Shown in pieces: positions 33,206 to 45,104 of a stretch of DNA of 64,000 nt. The notes beneath the pieces are model-generated. The model saw only the letters and a list, made by a program, of their open reading frames with translations, did not search any database and was not told the DNA's origin. Source of the DNA: Selaginella moellendorffii (taxonomy: Eukaryota; Streptophyta; Lycopodiopsida; Selaginellales; Selaginellaceae); assembly GCF_000143415.4 (NCBI RefSeq), contig NW_003314317.1, forward strand, positions 1,123,183 to 1,187,182, read 5' to 3'. The stretch's first letter is position 1, and every line of letters starts with the position of its first letter. The position numbers were made by a program, and so were the translations under genes.

Positions 33206-36200
33206 CTTCTTCATTTGTAGTATTTCCTTCTTTTGGCACGATGATAATTTTTTATGCTTATGATTCTCATTCTAAATTTAGTGTTGAGTTGAGTGTTTTT
33301 TGTCCTCTTCATACTAATAAAATGTTGAGTATATATACAAAAATAAAAATTTTGTTTTTATTTCATTGACAAAGTTTTTGATTTGTTTTGGTGTTGAGTA
33401 TTTCTTTATTCTAACAATTAAATTACTTTTGTTAGAGTTTTGGATTGAATATAACTCCTTGGTTGCAAATGTCATTGAGAGCTTTTGTTTTACTGAGTTT
33501 ATATGTTCCTTTGAAAGTATGGAGTTTTCTATTAGTTTTCCTCTTTCTGTTATACTTCAAAGTTTTTTTCTTTAGAGGAGGGGGTAAATGGGATGGACAA
33601 GAGTCTTGCCCTAATAATAGAGTGAGGATGAATGAATATAGAAGTGGAGCAAAAATGAATGATATAAATTATGGAGTAAGGATAAGTATAGCACATCCAA
33701 ATGGAATATCAAACCTTGATATAATGAGGCCAAATGGATGCAATAGTGGAGAGAGGCTGAACATTGATAGTGGAGTGAGGATAACACAGTGAGTATAAAT
33801 AGAATTAATACTTTAGAACTTTTTTTACTTTCAAGGATAGAATAAGAAAGATGTAGGGGATGACCTCCCATATGTAGTGCTAAATAAAGATGAAGATTGT
33901 GAGTATGAGTGAATGTGACTCTTAAAATGTTGACCAAAGAGAAAATATAGAGGTAAATTTTACTTATGATCGTGAGTTTGAGTTAATAGTGGTCTTGGAG
34001 GATGGTTAGTAGATGGATTTAGAAGTTGGATATATCATTTACTGTAATGGTATTTCATGGACTACAATGATTCTCAAAATCCCTTGCTTTGATTTAAAGT
34101 TATGGTTTTAAAATTGATTCGAGCATTTAGTAGTTGCACACAAAGTTACAACTAGTTCATCAAAATTTCGTAATTAACTAATGTTGGTGCCATGGTTTTG
34201 GATTTTTTTTATTCAACAATCACATTAGTGGTTTTATGGAAGTTTCAAATTCTTGTAACACTCTATAGTTGCTAAACAAAAGCTCCAGATGTTCCACCTA
34301 ACTTATTGTTATCACCTTTTCATTTTTTAGATGGGAGGATAGTGTAAAATTTATTAATATATATACATATAAATATGTAATGCCTACCTTAACTCAACTT
34401 GCCATCCAAGCAATCAAGAAAAATGAGATTGGCACAATGTTGATGCAGCCATCCTCTATAATATGTTGACAATCTTTGCAACTATATCCTCCCCTTTGCC
34501 TCCTAATGTTGCCTTCAAATATTGCTTCAAGATGTTAGTCCAAGTGTTACCACTAAGCATTGCTTCTTTACCAAATATTACCACTAAATATTACATTCAA
34601 GTGTTACTCTAATTGTTGCTTCTCTACCAAGTATTACTACCAAATGTGCTCTAAGTGTTGCATATCTCAAAGTGTTGTAACTTGAAATCTTAGTACCTCA
34701 AAGTGTTACTCCTTCCAAGTAAACAAGGTTTGCCCAAGGAAGATGAAAGACTACTTAAGTTTAGATTGGAGCTAGAGTTTTTCTAGCTCATAAAAAATCT
34801 AGTTTGATGGAAGATTTGATGAGAATGTTTGGTTGCCTTAATTAAATCTGAGAGTAATAAATATTCTTAGAATGCTTAAGAATTTGGTTTGTGATTTTGT
34901 CATAATTATTTTTCTTGAGTCACATTAAATAATAAACTGTCCACTTTGGTTTGCTTTATGAATAATTTTTGGTTAATTTACACAATGCTTTAGATTTTAC
35001 CAAAATTTGAAGTTTTTAGCAAGTATTTCATGTATTTGGATCTAGCAAGCATTAGTACAAATTCAATTCTAGATTCCCATCTAGATGTGTTATGTTCTCT
35101 AATAACAAAAGAGAATCTCCTTTTGATCATATGTGTTTTGTGTGTACTTGAATTATATGAACATGAATTAGCAAGCATTGTAAATTTGAGAGAATCTTCA
35201 CTAAGTAGGGATTCAAAAGAGTGGTTATGGTTTTGATTCTTGTCTACTTTTGTGTGAATATGAATTTAGGGCAAGAAATGGAGTAATTGTCCAGCTGAAA
35301 GTAAGCTGGTGCTATACCACTGCCTACCCTATAGCACTCCCAATTTTCATGATCAACTTCTTTAGAATTTCTTTGCAGAAGTTTAGGCTTCTACAATTCT
35401 TCATATCCTCATCAGCTACATTGGCATACTTGATGTTATCAATAGTTCTAATAGCCAAGATACCTATTACATGCCCAATCCTCATAGGAATTTTCAAAAT
35501 AATTTCATGTTATTTAATCAAATCTAACTAGACTTAGACAATCATCAAACGAGTGATAATTAACAAGTCCTCAAGTCCATGGATTTAGAAGGGATAACTC
35601 CCAACATACATTCTTAACTGCCATCTATATATGCACAATGCTCTATTGGTTTGAGCCTGGTAGGATTAGTTGCTGCTAGAGATGAGTTCCTTGACACTGG
35701 GTGAGCCTTTATAGAAGAGCTAGATTCCTCTCAGTACAATGGACAATGTGGTAATTTTCTCTAATATAGGCAAAGTTTTGTTTATAAAATATTAAAAATA
35801 AGAAAGTAAATTAGTATTAAACCCTCATTAATTAGAAACTAAATAGAAAAGAAAGCTATTAGATTAAGGAATAGTTTATAACCCATCATGCCATATCCAC
35901 ACAGAGCTACTACTGCTCCTGCTGCTGCTGCTGCAATATCAAATCTAGCTGGTGAGGAGGTAATGGCACTGCTACTACTTGGAATGCTTGGGGGAGTGGC
36001 AGCAGTCTTTGGCTGGCTTTTGCCATTTTGCTAACATAGATGGGGATTGGCATATCACTAGTTACTGAAAATGCATTTGTTTAGAAATATATGCAAACAC
36101 TATGCTTGCATTTGCGTTTGTTAGGCGTTTGTGTTTGTTATTAGAACCTTCAACTAAGTTAAAGAATATTCTTTTCTTTTACCTTTAACTTTTCTTGGGC

Positions 36201-37480
36201 TGAGCAACAAAAGATGCTAGGGAGAGAAGGCAAGCTGTGGAAAAGGATTAGGGTAAGGACACCATCCTTGGTAAAGCACATGATAATGCTCAGCATTGCT
36301 GAATTTGTAAGCATTGCAGCAATATAAAGGGTCTTTGAAATGTCACCAGGCACATTTGGGGCCAATCCCAGGTAATGAGATCATGTATTAGTGTATTGCT
36401 ACACTAACTTGAAGCTAGTCTAGCTCATAGAGACTAAGGGCTCTTGTAAGGAGATTGAATTTAGAAGTCAATTGCAAGAGGTTTTTGCATATGCAGCAAA
36501 GAATGGAAGAATTCCAAGACTTTTACAGGAGATAGATGAAGTGACTATGATGATCTGAGTGATTGAAAACTTGAAGTCACACAATAGAATATTCGAATAT
36601 TTAAAAGATTATTTTAGAATATTTTCATTTATTTAGGTTTTTTTTTTCTTACTGACAAATACGTTTGGAGCATAATTTGACATTTGGAAATGCATTTGCA
36701 TTTATGCGGAACATTTATGCATTTGTTTGGTAAGTATGACTGTTGCTAATGCAGTGAAATTCTTTTTACTCCCAAATGGATCTCAAGCTGGCTGAAACTC
36801 TTTCTTCCTAGGTCTGGCAGTGTAAGGAGCAAGGCTTTCATGGATTTAAGGCCTTACTATTACAATGGAAGTGAGTTGAGAATTACATCATTATTGGGTT
36901 TTTGCTGGAGAATGACATGATTGTGATGTTTGTCACCAAAGTTTTTGGTTTAGTAAAGGTTTATATTCGTGATAAAAGTAAGAAAACTAGTATTAAACTT
37001 TGATTACACATGAATTAGACTAAATATATCATTGGAAAATGCTTTGGGGCTAGTTTATAGAAAGGATTCCCAAAAGAAACAGAGGTGGAATATCCTAAGC
37101 TAGAAGGCTTGGAAAGCAAGCTATTAAATTGTAAAATATTCTAGAATATGCTTGAATATGTTAAGTGGTTTTCCTCACCATATAATGCTTGTTCATGTGA
37201 TCTCAGTGAGCATGCATTAAATTCTTATGAATATTGAAGCGATCTAGCACATATTGGTGAGCCACACTCCACCCTATGCCTTCTAAGAAGCCAGTTGGTT
37301 CAGCATCTTAGCAATCAAGTGGAAGAGCACCCTAAACGAGTTCACTTGGCTTTAATTTCACTTTCGAGGCATAGCTGGTTCACTTAAGAGTTTTGTCTTG
37401 TACTTGTTTAATCCCTGCAAGACATAGGGAACATATCATATTGCTCCAACCTTGTCCCTTGCTGGTGAGATCTTGGCTTT
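33206..37480. other. AT-rich region without a supported gene
   Basis: Many short frames without domains. Around 34500-34700 there are imperfect repeats of a TTGCTTC...AAGTGTTACCAC type. Around 35920-36035 a (CTG)n-rich stretch precedes a short hydrophobic frame. Around 36159-36365 a 68-codon minus-strand frame is hydrophobic but not recognised. Some of this may be decayed genes or unrecognised repeats. Confidence 0.4.
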
Positions 37481-37804
37481 GCTCTGAAGAAGTTTCCACT
37501 GAATCTCCACGGCCTTGCACAGCTCCAGGAACCCTCCTTGAGCTGGATCTCCACGCAACTGCAGTCTCCAAGGCCCCATTCTACCATGGTCGAGACTTCC
37601 TCACGTCAATGCTGAACTTGTCGTATCACATCCTGCCTTTCCAGTGTTGAGATCCTGCAACTGAGCAGTAACGAGTTGTCCGGGGCAATTCCTTCGTCCA
37701 TGGGAAGCATGCTGAGTTTGAAGGAGCCATCTCTGGAGCTGAGTGGTGAGGTCCCCAGGAGCCTGGTAAACCTGGACTCGTTGAGATGGTTTAACGTGAG
37801 CTGA
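37481..37804 (+). pseudogene. Fragment of a leucine-rich-repeat protein gene
   Basis: The frame 37643-37804 reads SVEILQLSSNELSGAIPSSM and continues with LSGEVPRSLVNLDSLRWFNVS to a stop, the plant extracellular LRR pattern (LxLSxNxLSGxIPxxLxxLxxL) of receptor kinases and receptor-like proteins. Upstream (37481 onward) LKKFPLNLHGLAQLQ and LLELDLH continue the theme in shifted frames. No signal peptide, kinase or full repeat array is present, and frameshifts and stops break it up. It is a relic, not a gene. Confidence 0.7.
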
Positions 37805-37876
37805 AAATTAAAAGCAGGAATCTTCTGAATAAAAACAATAGAGCTCCTGCAGTAAATTGGTGACCGAAAGCCGCTC

Positions 37877-37968
37877 GCCATCTGTGGGAATCGAACCCAA
37901 CGTTTTCGCTGCTGCCCCAGTGGCGTAGGTCGAGATCCAAAAAGCAACGCGCTCTACCGGCTGAGCTT
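37877..37968 (-). pseudogene. tRNA-Lys-like pseudogene with an inserted segment
   Basis: The minus strand keeps a D arm (GCTCAGCCGGTAGAGCGC), a U-rich anticodon-loop start and a T arm (GGGTTCGATTCCCAC) ending AGATGGC. About 20 extra bases interrupt the anticodon arm and the 5' acceptor strand does not pair. It resembles the tRNA-Lys(UUU) copies at 38599 and onward. Confidence 0.55.
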
Positions 37969-38598
37969 ACACATTTGATCACTGCAAATAACATGAACTT
38001 CACTTAAACTGTATAATAAAAAACGTGACAAACCAGTGTGTGCTCGTTTTACGTCATGCACTCCTCTCCTCACTGCAATCAAACAACAGCAGCTTCATAA
38101 ACTCTAGGGATCGGAAAATTGCGATGAGCAAAGCCTGTCATACAAGCGCCGTCTCCTGGCGTTGCTACTTCACGTGTATTTTTGTCTTTCTGATCCAACA
38201 CATACACATGAACACGTTTTTCCAATCCAAAACGGCGCGTACCTGGCCCAATATGTTGAGCTTGGCGCTCTTCCAATCTCCCACTGTGAAGGTGAAGTTC
38301 TAGAAAAGAGGAGGAATTTCCGACCGGGGCTGAGTACTGTAAAAAGACAACTAGATTGTTCCGGCCTGCCAAGTAGCATTATGGCTTGCTACAGTCTAGA
38401 AACTAGAATTCAGAGCACGTACCTGGCTCTAGAAACGTTATAGATGATTTTCCGTGCAGCAGAGAACTCAATGTTCTCAGTCCGAGAGTTTTAACTAGCT
38501 CGGAGAGCACGAAAGTTAAATCGAATTGCCACTGCAACGAGTCTCAAAAGAAAAGGAGAAATGCTTGAGCTTGCCTCTTGCCTGGTAAGAGCGAACTC

Positions 38599-38670
38599 GC
38601 CGTCTGTGGGAGTTGAACCCACGACCACGTGGTTAAAAGCCACGCGCTCTACCGGCTGAGCTAAGACGGC
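38599..38670 (-). tRNA. tRNA-Lys (anticodon UUU)
   Basis: 72 bases on the minus strand fold as a full cloverleaf. The acceptor GCCGTCT pairs with AGACGGC, the D arm is GCTC...GAGC, the anticodon stem CGTGG/CCACG holds the loop CTTTTAA, and the T arm is GTGGG/CCCAC. A-box and B-box elements (GGTTCAACTCC) are present. No CCA is encoded, as expected for a nuclear gene. No T-run lies immediately downstream; the nearest is about 45 bases away. Confidence 0.95.
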
Positions 38671-39331
38671 TTGAACAACTGGTTTGAAATGCTCGGAAGA
38701 ATTCTGCAAGTATAACAAACTCAGAACGAACCTTCTGAAGCACTCTGTGCGTGTGTTTACGTCATGTAATTTCGTCTCGTCCCTGTAAACATTGCTAGCA
38801 AAATGCAACCAGAAATCGGGAAACCAAGAGTAAACCTCATCGAAGCAGTGTGTATCTCCTTGTACTTTCTTCGTCGTCTCTGTGTAATCAAACATAATCA
38901 AACACAACGTCAGCACGCTTGCAAAGCGAAATACAAAGACTGACTAGAGATTTTATTACCTCGTCTCCTTGCGAGCGATATTTTGCTGGGAGTTCGCATA
39001 GTTCTTTTCTTTCTGTTCCCACAAGCTAATCTGAGTTTGAGAAAAGCCGTGGTGAAGGAAGCCACGAGCGCGACTTGCACCTAGTTATATCTTTCATGAA
39101 AATTAGCTTCAACTGTGTTTATCCTGAATTGAAAAAGCCACTTCCAAGCACAGTACCTTATGTGAGTACAAAAACGTCATTGTTTTCCGTTGAAACCTTG
39201 GGATCCTCCAGTTTCAAATACAAGGTACTGCAGCTGAATACAGGAGGAGGCATCAATAAACAAAAAAAAAAAAGTGAAGAACTCGGCTAGATGAGTACTG
39301 TGACAAACGCAAAGTGCAAATTCGCAAGCAC

Positions 39332-39601
39332 CTAAACAAACTTGATTGCCGAGTGGCAGTCGGAGCGCACTCGCAAGTTCTTGACGATGCAAAGCGGCGT
39401 CCTGGGTGGCGTGCTGGCAATCCCAAACGCCACCGCCAGCTTCTCGCTGTGATAGAACAGCACCTCGTCCTTGTCCTCCTCTTCCATGCTGTGGATCACC
39501 ACCTTTCGATCCGGCTCGTACCCCTTGATCCTCATCTCCGACAGCAGCCCCTGCAGCGTCTTGAAGATGCGGTTAACACCAAAGCTCCCGGAATCCACTG
39601 A
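39332..39601 (-). pseudogene. Orphan DYW-domain fragment of a PPR protein
   Basis: 88 codons read VLFYHSEKLAVAFGI and LRVRSDCHSAIKFV, matching the DYW deaminase domain region from the HSE motif to the second cysteine. The first zinc-ligand position that is CSDC in the intact gene at 53275 is RSDC here. The frame stops before the DYW tail and no PPR repeats precede it, so it is a dead 3' fragment. Confidence 0.85.
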
Positions 39602-40443
39602 GTATCCACAAGTACCTGCTTGTAGAAAACCTCACAGAAACTTTTTCCGTCCAGCTGAAAGCTCGAAGAGTTGGACGTTTAATCCAGCGCTAATTCCTGT
39701 GACAAAACATTGAAAGTAGTACTTGTTTCCTGCATACAGCTAAAAACTCTTGTCAAGAAAACTATCTTGCGGTGCAGCAAATTGAACTGTACCGGTTTGT
39801 GGCAAACAGCTGTGACATTCATCAATACTAAATCGAATGCTCCTCGTGCAACGTGATGGCCCTCGTACGAACCTTGACAAGTTGCAACAGCTGCAACGCG
39901 CAACTTAGCCTGCCATCAGGAAATACGGTCTCAGTGAGTATGATCAAGTCAAAAGGCAAGCAAATTGATGTACCTGTTTCCGGCTGGTCCAGGAAAAAAA
40001 AAATGAAAACTATTTCCTGGCCTGCAACCAATTTGCAGCGGTTTTGGGAGCGCTCACTTTGCTGTAAGATAGCCAACAAAGGTTCAGCGAGCGAACTCAT
40101 GAATCCACAAAGGCGTTAAAGCTTTTTATAATTCTTGGAAGATTACCTGTAGGTGCAGCGAGAGAGCACTAAACTCCTGTGGAATCACTACGGAGTCTTG
40201 ACGACTACTCGGATGAGCCTAATCGAGGAATCAAACAATGTCTGAATGTCAGCTTCGAATGTCAAGAACGCTAAATATTTCTAGTGCGTCAAAATTTCCG
40301 ACTGGTCTCAGAAGGAGATCGAGTTGCGCTACCTGGCTTTAGCGAAGAATGCCCGCCCGCCCTACAGCTCCACAAACCCTAGAAGAAATAAAGCCAGTAA
40401 ATCAGACTCACGAATCTCACAGAAACTGGGAGCTCTTGCAAAC

Positions 40444-40515
40444 GCTGTCTGTGAGAATCGAACCCACGACCACGTGGTTAAAAGCCACGCGCTCTACCTG
40501 CCGAGCTAAGACGGC
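40444..40515 (-). tRNA. tRNA-Lys (UUU), slightly degenerate
   Basis: Same 72-base structure and CTTTTAA loop as the copy at 38599. It has one acceptor-stem mismatch (C opposite A), a G-U pair in the T stem and a changed D loop (GGCAGGTA). It may be functional or beginning to decay. Confidence 0.75.
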
Positions 40516-40758
40516 TTCCACGGGAAAGAGGAAATTCGTAAAAAGTACAAACTTGGAAGCACAAAAGTTACTACGAAAGAAGTTTCACAAAGAACATAAA
40601 CAACTAGATCGTTTCTCCTATTGCCTACCAAGGAAACTAGAATTCACTACCTGGTGATTTCGCGTGCTTTCGACAGTCTTTTACCACTGCAGCAAAATCA
40701 AAGGAGTCTCACAAAGAACAAAGAACTCGAGCTTGCCTGATGAGAATGAACTCGCCTC

Positions 40759-40830
40759 GCCGTCTGTGGGAATCGAACCCACGACCACGTGGTTAAAAGC
40801 CACGCGCTCTACCGGCTGAGCTAAAACGGC
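40759..40830 (-). tRNA. tRNA-Lys (anticodon UUU)
   Basis: Nearly identical to 38599-38670. The acceptor GCCGTTT pairs with AGACGGC through one G-U pair. Anticodon loop CTTTTAA, and the T arm GGTTCGATTCC is canonical. Confidence 0.93.
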
Positions 40831-42428
40831 TTGCACACCTGTTTCGACATGCTCGGAAAATTTCTACAGAAACAAATTCCCCAAGAACAGAAGTACTGTG
40901 TGTTTTATGTGTCATGCACTGTGGTCCTCCTCACTAAAGCGCAACGGGAATTCTAGAAATCGGGGAACCAAGAATAAACCTCACCAAAGCAGTGTGTATG
41001 AACATCCTTGTCTTCGTCCTCTCTGTGTAATCAAACGCAGCGTCAGCATGCTTGTACAAAGACTGACTAGAGGAATCTTTATCACCTCGTCTCCTTGAGA
41101 GCGATGTTTTGCTGGGAGAACGCATAATTCTTTACTTCCTACTCTAGAATGCGTGGTAAAGGAAGCCAGTCGCACCTAGAGAACACGTTCTTCTGAATAG
41201 AAACAAGTCACAGTACCTGATCCAAATCGCTGTCACACGATATGTGCGCATCAAAGAACCCATAGTTTCCGTGCGATCTTCCAGGCCCAGTTTCAAATGC
41301 AAGGCACTGCAAACGGAACCATCAATAAACAAAAACAAAAGATGAGAAGAATTCGGCTGTGAGGAGTTTTGGAAATCTGCAAGCAGCTCAGCTGAACACT
41401 AGGTCACAGTATCCACAATTGTAGAAAACCTCAGAGAACTTTTTGTCGTAAAATCTAGCGCTGATCCTGTGACAAAACACTGAAAGTAAAAATTGACTGC
41501 TGTCAAGAAAACTGCAAGCCTTTCTTGCAGCGAATTGAACTGTACCGGTTTGTGAGACAAATCCATCACGTGAAATTCACGTGATGGCCCTCGTACGAAC
41601 CTTGACAAGTTGCAACAGTTCCAACGCGCAACTTAGCGCCTGCCACCAGGAGAAACGGTGTCAGAGATCGCGCAGAAGATGTGCTGTACCTGTTGCCGGG
41701 TGGTCCAGAATGAATAAACTATGAAATCTATCTCCTGGCCTTCAACCAATTTGCAGCAGTTTTCGGTAGGAGCGCTCAGTTTGCTGTAAGATAACAAGAT
41801 CAGTGATGGAAGAAGCTAAAAAAAGGTTCATAACATCCATGAATCCACAGCTCGCTGAAGCCTTTCATAATTCTTGGAAGACCTCTGGAGCTACCCGTAG
41901 AAGTTTCGCGCTTTCTCCCAGGAAAATACGGAAGTAAGATCAGCGAGAGAGCACTACACTCATGCCAGGCCAAGAACGCTAACCTTTTCTAATGGATCCA
42001 ATCCAGCTTTCTGACTGTTCTCAGGAGGAGATCGAGTTGCGCTACCTGGCTTTGCGAAGAAATACCCGCCCGCATTCCTGGAGCTCCACAAACCCTAGAA
42101 GCTAAATGAAAACCTGGAAAAAATCACCGCAGTACGACAAACAAAAGGGCACTCAGAAAAGATATCCATAGTGGCAGTGATCTTTTGGCGCTCTAACGTG
42201 GTGAGCTTACACACCTGGGATGTGATTGCCATAAAGCAAGTTTGCTATGGATCAAATGTTTCCTCCTCTGTCAAGTTCTTTGCGTTTGCCGGGACCTTGA
42301 GAGATGGATCTGCTTGTTAGATATCCGCAAGATGAAAGAAAATACTTCTCCGTCGAAACAAAGGCAAAGAACTCGCCTGTGCCGTGTTGTGTTCATCTGA
42401 TGCAGCTACCTTAGCCAAATCCGTCTAT

Positions 42429-42491
42429 GCCGTCTGCGGCAATCGAACCCACCACGTTGTTAAAAGCCACGCTGGTGGTGAGCTAGGACGG
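42429..42491 (-). pseudogene. Degraded tRNA-Lys copy
   Basis: Retains the T arm and TTTTAAC anticodon-loop region, but has deletions in the anticodon and D arms. It occupies the position in unit 2 that corresponds to the tRNA at 40444 in unit 1. Confidence 0.75.
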
Positions 42492-42630
42492 AAGTGACCG
42501 GTTCTGAACGAAAGAAGAATTTCGTAGAAAATAGAAATAGAAGCACCATACCTTAAGTCTGCAGCAGAGATTTTACGGAATCTCAGGCCGCTGTCCATCG
42601 CTTTTAAACTCTGTCGTAGAGGTTATTAAA

Positions 42631-43225
42631 TGAAGTGTACCCCCCAGCTCGTGGAACTAGATCTACAAAAGGAAGTTTCGAATTAAATTTCCGAGTGCAG
42701 ATTGCTCTACTCTATTGCTAGCAACCAATCAACTGAACTAAGGTTTCTTACACAAGTAAGAGCGAAAGACGTACCCGGTAGTGATAGTCACCTGAATATT
42801 TGGGAGCACGAAACCGGTACCGCGACTTCCCCTTGGTACGGCACCTTCCAAGTTGCAACAATCTTCCTGTCATCGAAGATCTCGTCAGCAAAATGTGATC
42901 AATCATGCAGTTTACCATTGCTCTTTAGACGATGGTACATGAAGTGTACCGCAGCTTGTGGAACTGCATCTACAAAAGAAGTTTCGAATTAAATTTCCGA
43001 GAGTACATTGCTCTACTCTATTGCTAGAAACCTCACACAACCCAACCAAGACTTGTTACACAAGTAACAGCGAAACACGTACCCGGTTAGTTGAATATTT
43101 GGGACCACGAAACCGGACGTTCATCGTGAAACACGACTTCCCTTTGCTGCGAAACCTTCTAAGTTGCAACAATCTTCCTGTCATCGAAGATCTTGTCAGC
43201 AAAAATGTGATCAATCATGCAGTTT
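42631..43225. repeat. Tandem duplication of about 309 bp
   Basis: 42631-42939 and 42940-43225 share blocks such as AAGTTTCGAATTAAATTTCC and CATCGAAGATCT in the same order, with scattered changes. No coding function seen. The second copy ends about 340 bases before the beta-helix gene. Confidence 0.75.
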
Positions 43226-43520
43226 TATTGTTAAGACTTGCCGGCTGTCCGAAGAAAGCGACCGCGCGTGCCAGAGAAACCGATTTATTTCGCCGACTTA
43301 CAACAAGTTGCAAAAGCTCGACAGTATCGTCAGTTATGGATGGAATGAGCCAAAGGTACCAATTCCTGCGCAGCGACAATATCAGTGTGAGAAGGAGCCA
43401 AGCCAAGCTTCGTAAGTCTTTAACTTTACAGCTAGCAGGAAAATGTTTCCGAGTCCACCGATGACTGCACATAATGAAGATCGCTCTCCCACCAAAAGCC
43501 TCCAAAAGCTTGGGCCAGTT

Positions 43521-43530
43521 GATATATAGT
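43521..43530 (+). promoter_or_regulatory. Possible TATA box of the beta-helix gene
   Basis: GATATATAGT lies about 40 bases upstream of the start codon at 43563. That would allow only a short leader, so it is tentative. Confidence 0.4.
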
Positions 43531-43562
43531 ACCTTGCAGCAAAGCACCGCTCCCACGCAGTG

Positions 43563-45104
43563 ATGGAGACCCTCAAGTTCTTGCTGCTGCTCTCGTCGTT
43601 CCTGACTCTTGCAAGAGCTGATCAGCAGCAGCCATGGGTATGGCTGGATCCAGATAGTGATCTCGAGCAGAAACCACGGCTTTCTTACCGATCAACCTGG
43701 CAAGGTGACAGGATAATGGATTTCTCCGCGGTTGGCTACCGAGGTGGGATGGATCCCATTCCCCCGGCTCCTCCAGTGAAGGTAACGTTGTTTCCTGGTG
43801 GTGGCGGCAGCAGCGACGACACAGAGGCGCTGCAAGCGGCAATAAACACCGTGTCTGCCATGCAACCAGACGAGCAAGGATTCAGAGGGACTGTAAAACT
43901 TGCGAAAGGGACGTTCAACCTCGGTAAGCAGTCCATAGTGATCAACACCAGCGGCGTCATTATAGATGGCAGCGGCGTAGACCAAACGCTGATCGACGCA
44001 CACTCTCTGGAGGCCCAAGTTTTGTTCCGGATCCATGGAAATCCTGCGACGACAGTAAACAGCACACGGTCAGCTGTTGTCGAGACAGTTCCTTCCGGGA
44101 GCAAAACTCTCCGGCTAAGTTCAGTAGCAGGCTTCTCCGAGGGAGACCAAGTGAGTATTACCTGGACTTGGAGCCCCCAGTGGATCCAGATGATGAACAT
44201 GAGCGACTACTGGCGGCCGGGATACGGCTACAAAGCCGAGCGGATCATAAAGACGGTCTCCACACTCGACTCTTCCATCCAGCTGGATATCCCTCTCCCG
44301 TTTCGACTGGACACGAACTACCTGGACGACGCTCACGGCGCAAGCGTCGAGAAGATATCCACAGCCCCCCGCATCGGCCGAGTCGCCCTGCAGAACTTCA
44401 AGGCGGTGAAGAACATCACATTTCCAGGCACGGGATGCTTCCTAAAAATGCAAGACGTGGAGGATGCGTGGATAACCGACCTGGAGCTCCACGACTTCAG
44501 CGGCACAATCCTGAAATACCCTAGAGAGTTGCTCCATACCTCGATCGCCATCGCTGGGACGAGAGTCACGGCCCAGAACTTGGTCCTGCACCGCACCGCG
44601 AACGCAACAAAGGGGCCGAAACCGTTCGACATAGCTCTCCACCGTCCTGGACAGCAAATACTCGTGAGAAACGTCACCGTATCTGGGAACAGGGAATACA
44701 GCTTCATTACTGGAGACAGCATCGCCGGCCCCAACGTCTTCCACAACTGCACCGGATTCGGAGCCAACACCGCGCAGCCGCACATGAGGTTCGCCACTGG
44801 ACTGCTGTACGACAACCTTCGTATACCAGACGGTGGCATCGAGATGATAAACCGGCGATGGTTTGGAAGCGGCCATGGCATTGCCGCCGCCTTCTCCGTT
44901 GCATGGAACACGGAGAGCAAAAGCTTGCAGGTGATCAGCTCTCCCGGGGCTGCAAACTGGGCGTTAGGATGCCGAGCTCAAGAGGTGAACGACAAGATAC
45001 AAGGGATAAGCGAACCTGGATTCGTGGATGCGGTCCTAGATCCACGTATTCCCTCGCTTTTCCTGGCTCAGCGTCACGCTGCCGGCATGCCGGCCGTCTT
45101 CTAG
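43563..45104 (+). CDS. Secreted right-handed beta-helix (pectin-lyase-like) protein
   Basis: A single uninterrupted 513-codon frame. The first ATG is at 43563 (the preceding GTG codon is not a likely start). It opens with a signal peptide (ETLKFLLLLSSFLTLARA, about residues 2-20), so the product should enter the secretory path and probably the cell wall or apoplast. Residues about 55-140 have the N-terminal layout of the pectate-lyase-3/parallel beta-helix group (FSAVGYRGG, then SDDTEALQAAIN and GTVKLAKGTFNL, then VIIDGSG). The middle has beta-strand ladder repeats with Asn-rich turns and several N-glycosylation sequons (NMS, NIT, NAT, NVT, NCT). Catalytic residues cannot be assigned by eye, so the substrate (pectin or another wall polysaccharide) is uncertain. 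The lack of introns differs from the HAD-domain gene in this window and could reflect retroposition or transfer from microbes. Confidence 0.85.
   Translation: METLKFLLLLSSFLTLARADQQQPWVWLDPDSDLEQKPRLSYRSTWQGDRIMDFSAVGYRGGMDPIPPAPPVKVTLFPGGGGSSDDTEALQAAINTVSAMQPDEQGFRGTVKLAKGTFNLGKQSIVINTSGVIIDGSGVDQTLIDAHSLEAQVLFRIHGNPATTVNSTRSAVVETVPSGSKTLRLSSVAGFSEGDQVSITWTWSPQWIQMMNMSDYWRPGYGYKAERIIKTVSTLDSSIQLDIPLPFRLDTNYLDDAHGASVEKISTAPRIGRVALQNFKAVKNITFPGTGCFLKMQDVEDAWITDLELHDFSGTILKYPRELLHTSIAIAGTRVTAQNLVLHRTANATKGPKPFDIALHRPGQQILVRNVTVSGNREYSFITGDSIAGPNVFHNCTGFGANTAQPHMRFATGLLYDNLRIPDGGIEMINRRWFGSGHGIAAAFSVAWNTESKSLQVISSPGAANWALGCRAQEVNDKIQGISEPGFVDAVLDPRIPSLFLAQRHAAGMPAVF

Larger units (their letters stand above)
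38540..40690. repeat. Segmental duplication, unit 1
   Basis: Collinear with 40700-42640: both begin beside a tRNA-Lys(UUU), share long diverged blocks (for example 38812-39000 with 40955-41140, and 39660-40385 with 41420-42100), and end with a second tRNA-Lys copy. Unit 1 also holds an orphan DYW-domain fragment that is missing from unit 2. Confidence 0.75.
40700..42640. repeat. Segmental duplication, unit 2
   Basis: Tandem partner of 38540-40690, in the same order, with a good tRNA-Lys at its start and a degraded one at its end. It lacks the DYW fragment. Confidence 0.75.

Noticed and set aside
35922-36035. Hydrophobic frame after a CTG repeat as a small membrane protein
   Set aside because: Short, no upstream gene structure, microsatellite-derived alanine run. 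No support beyond an open frame.
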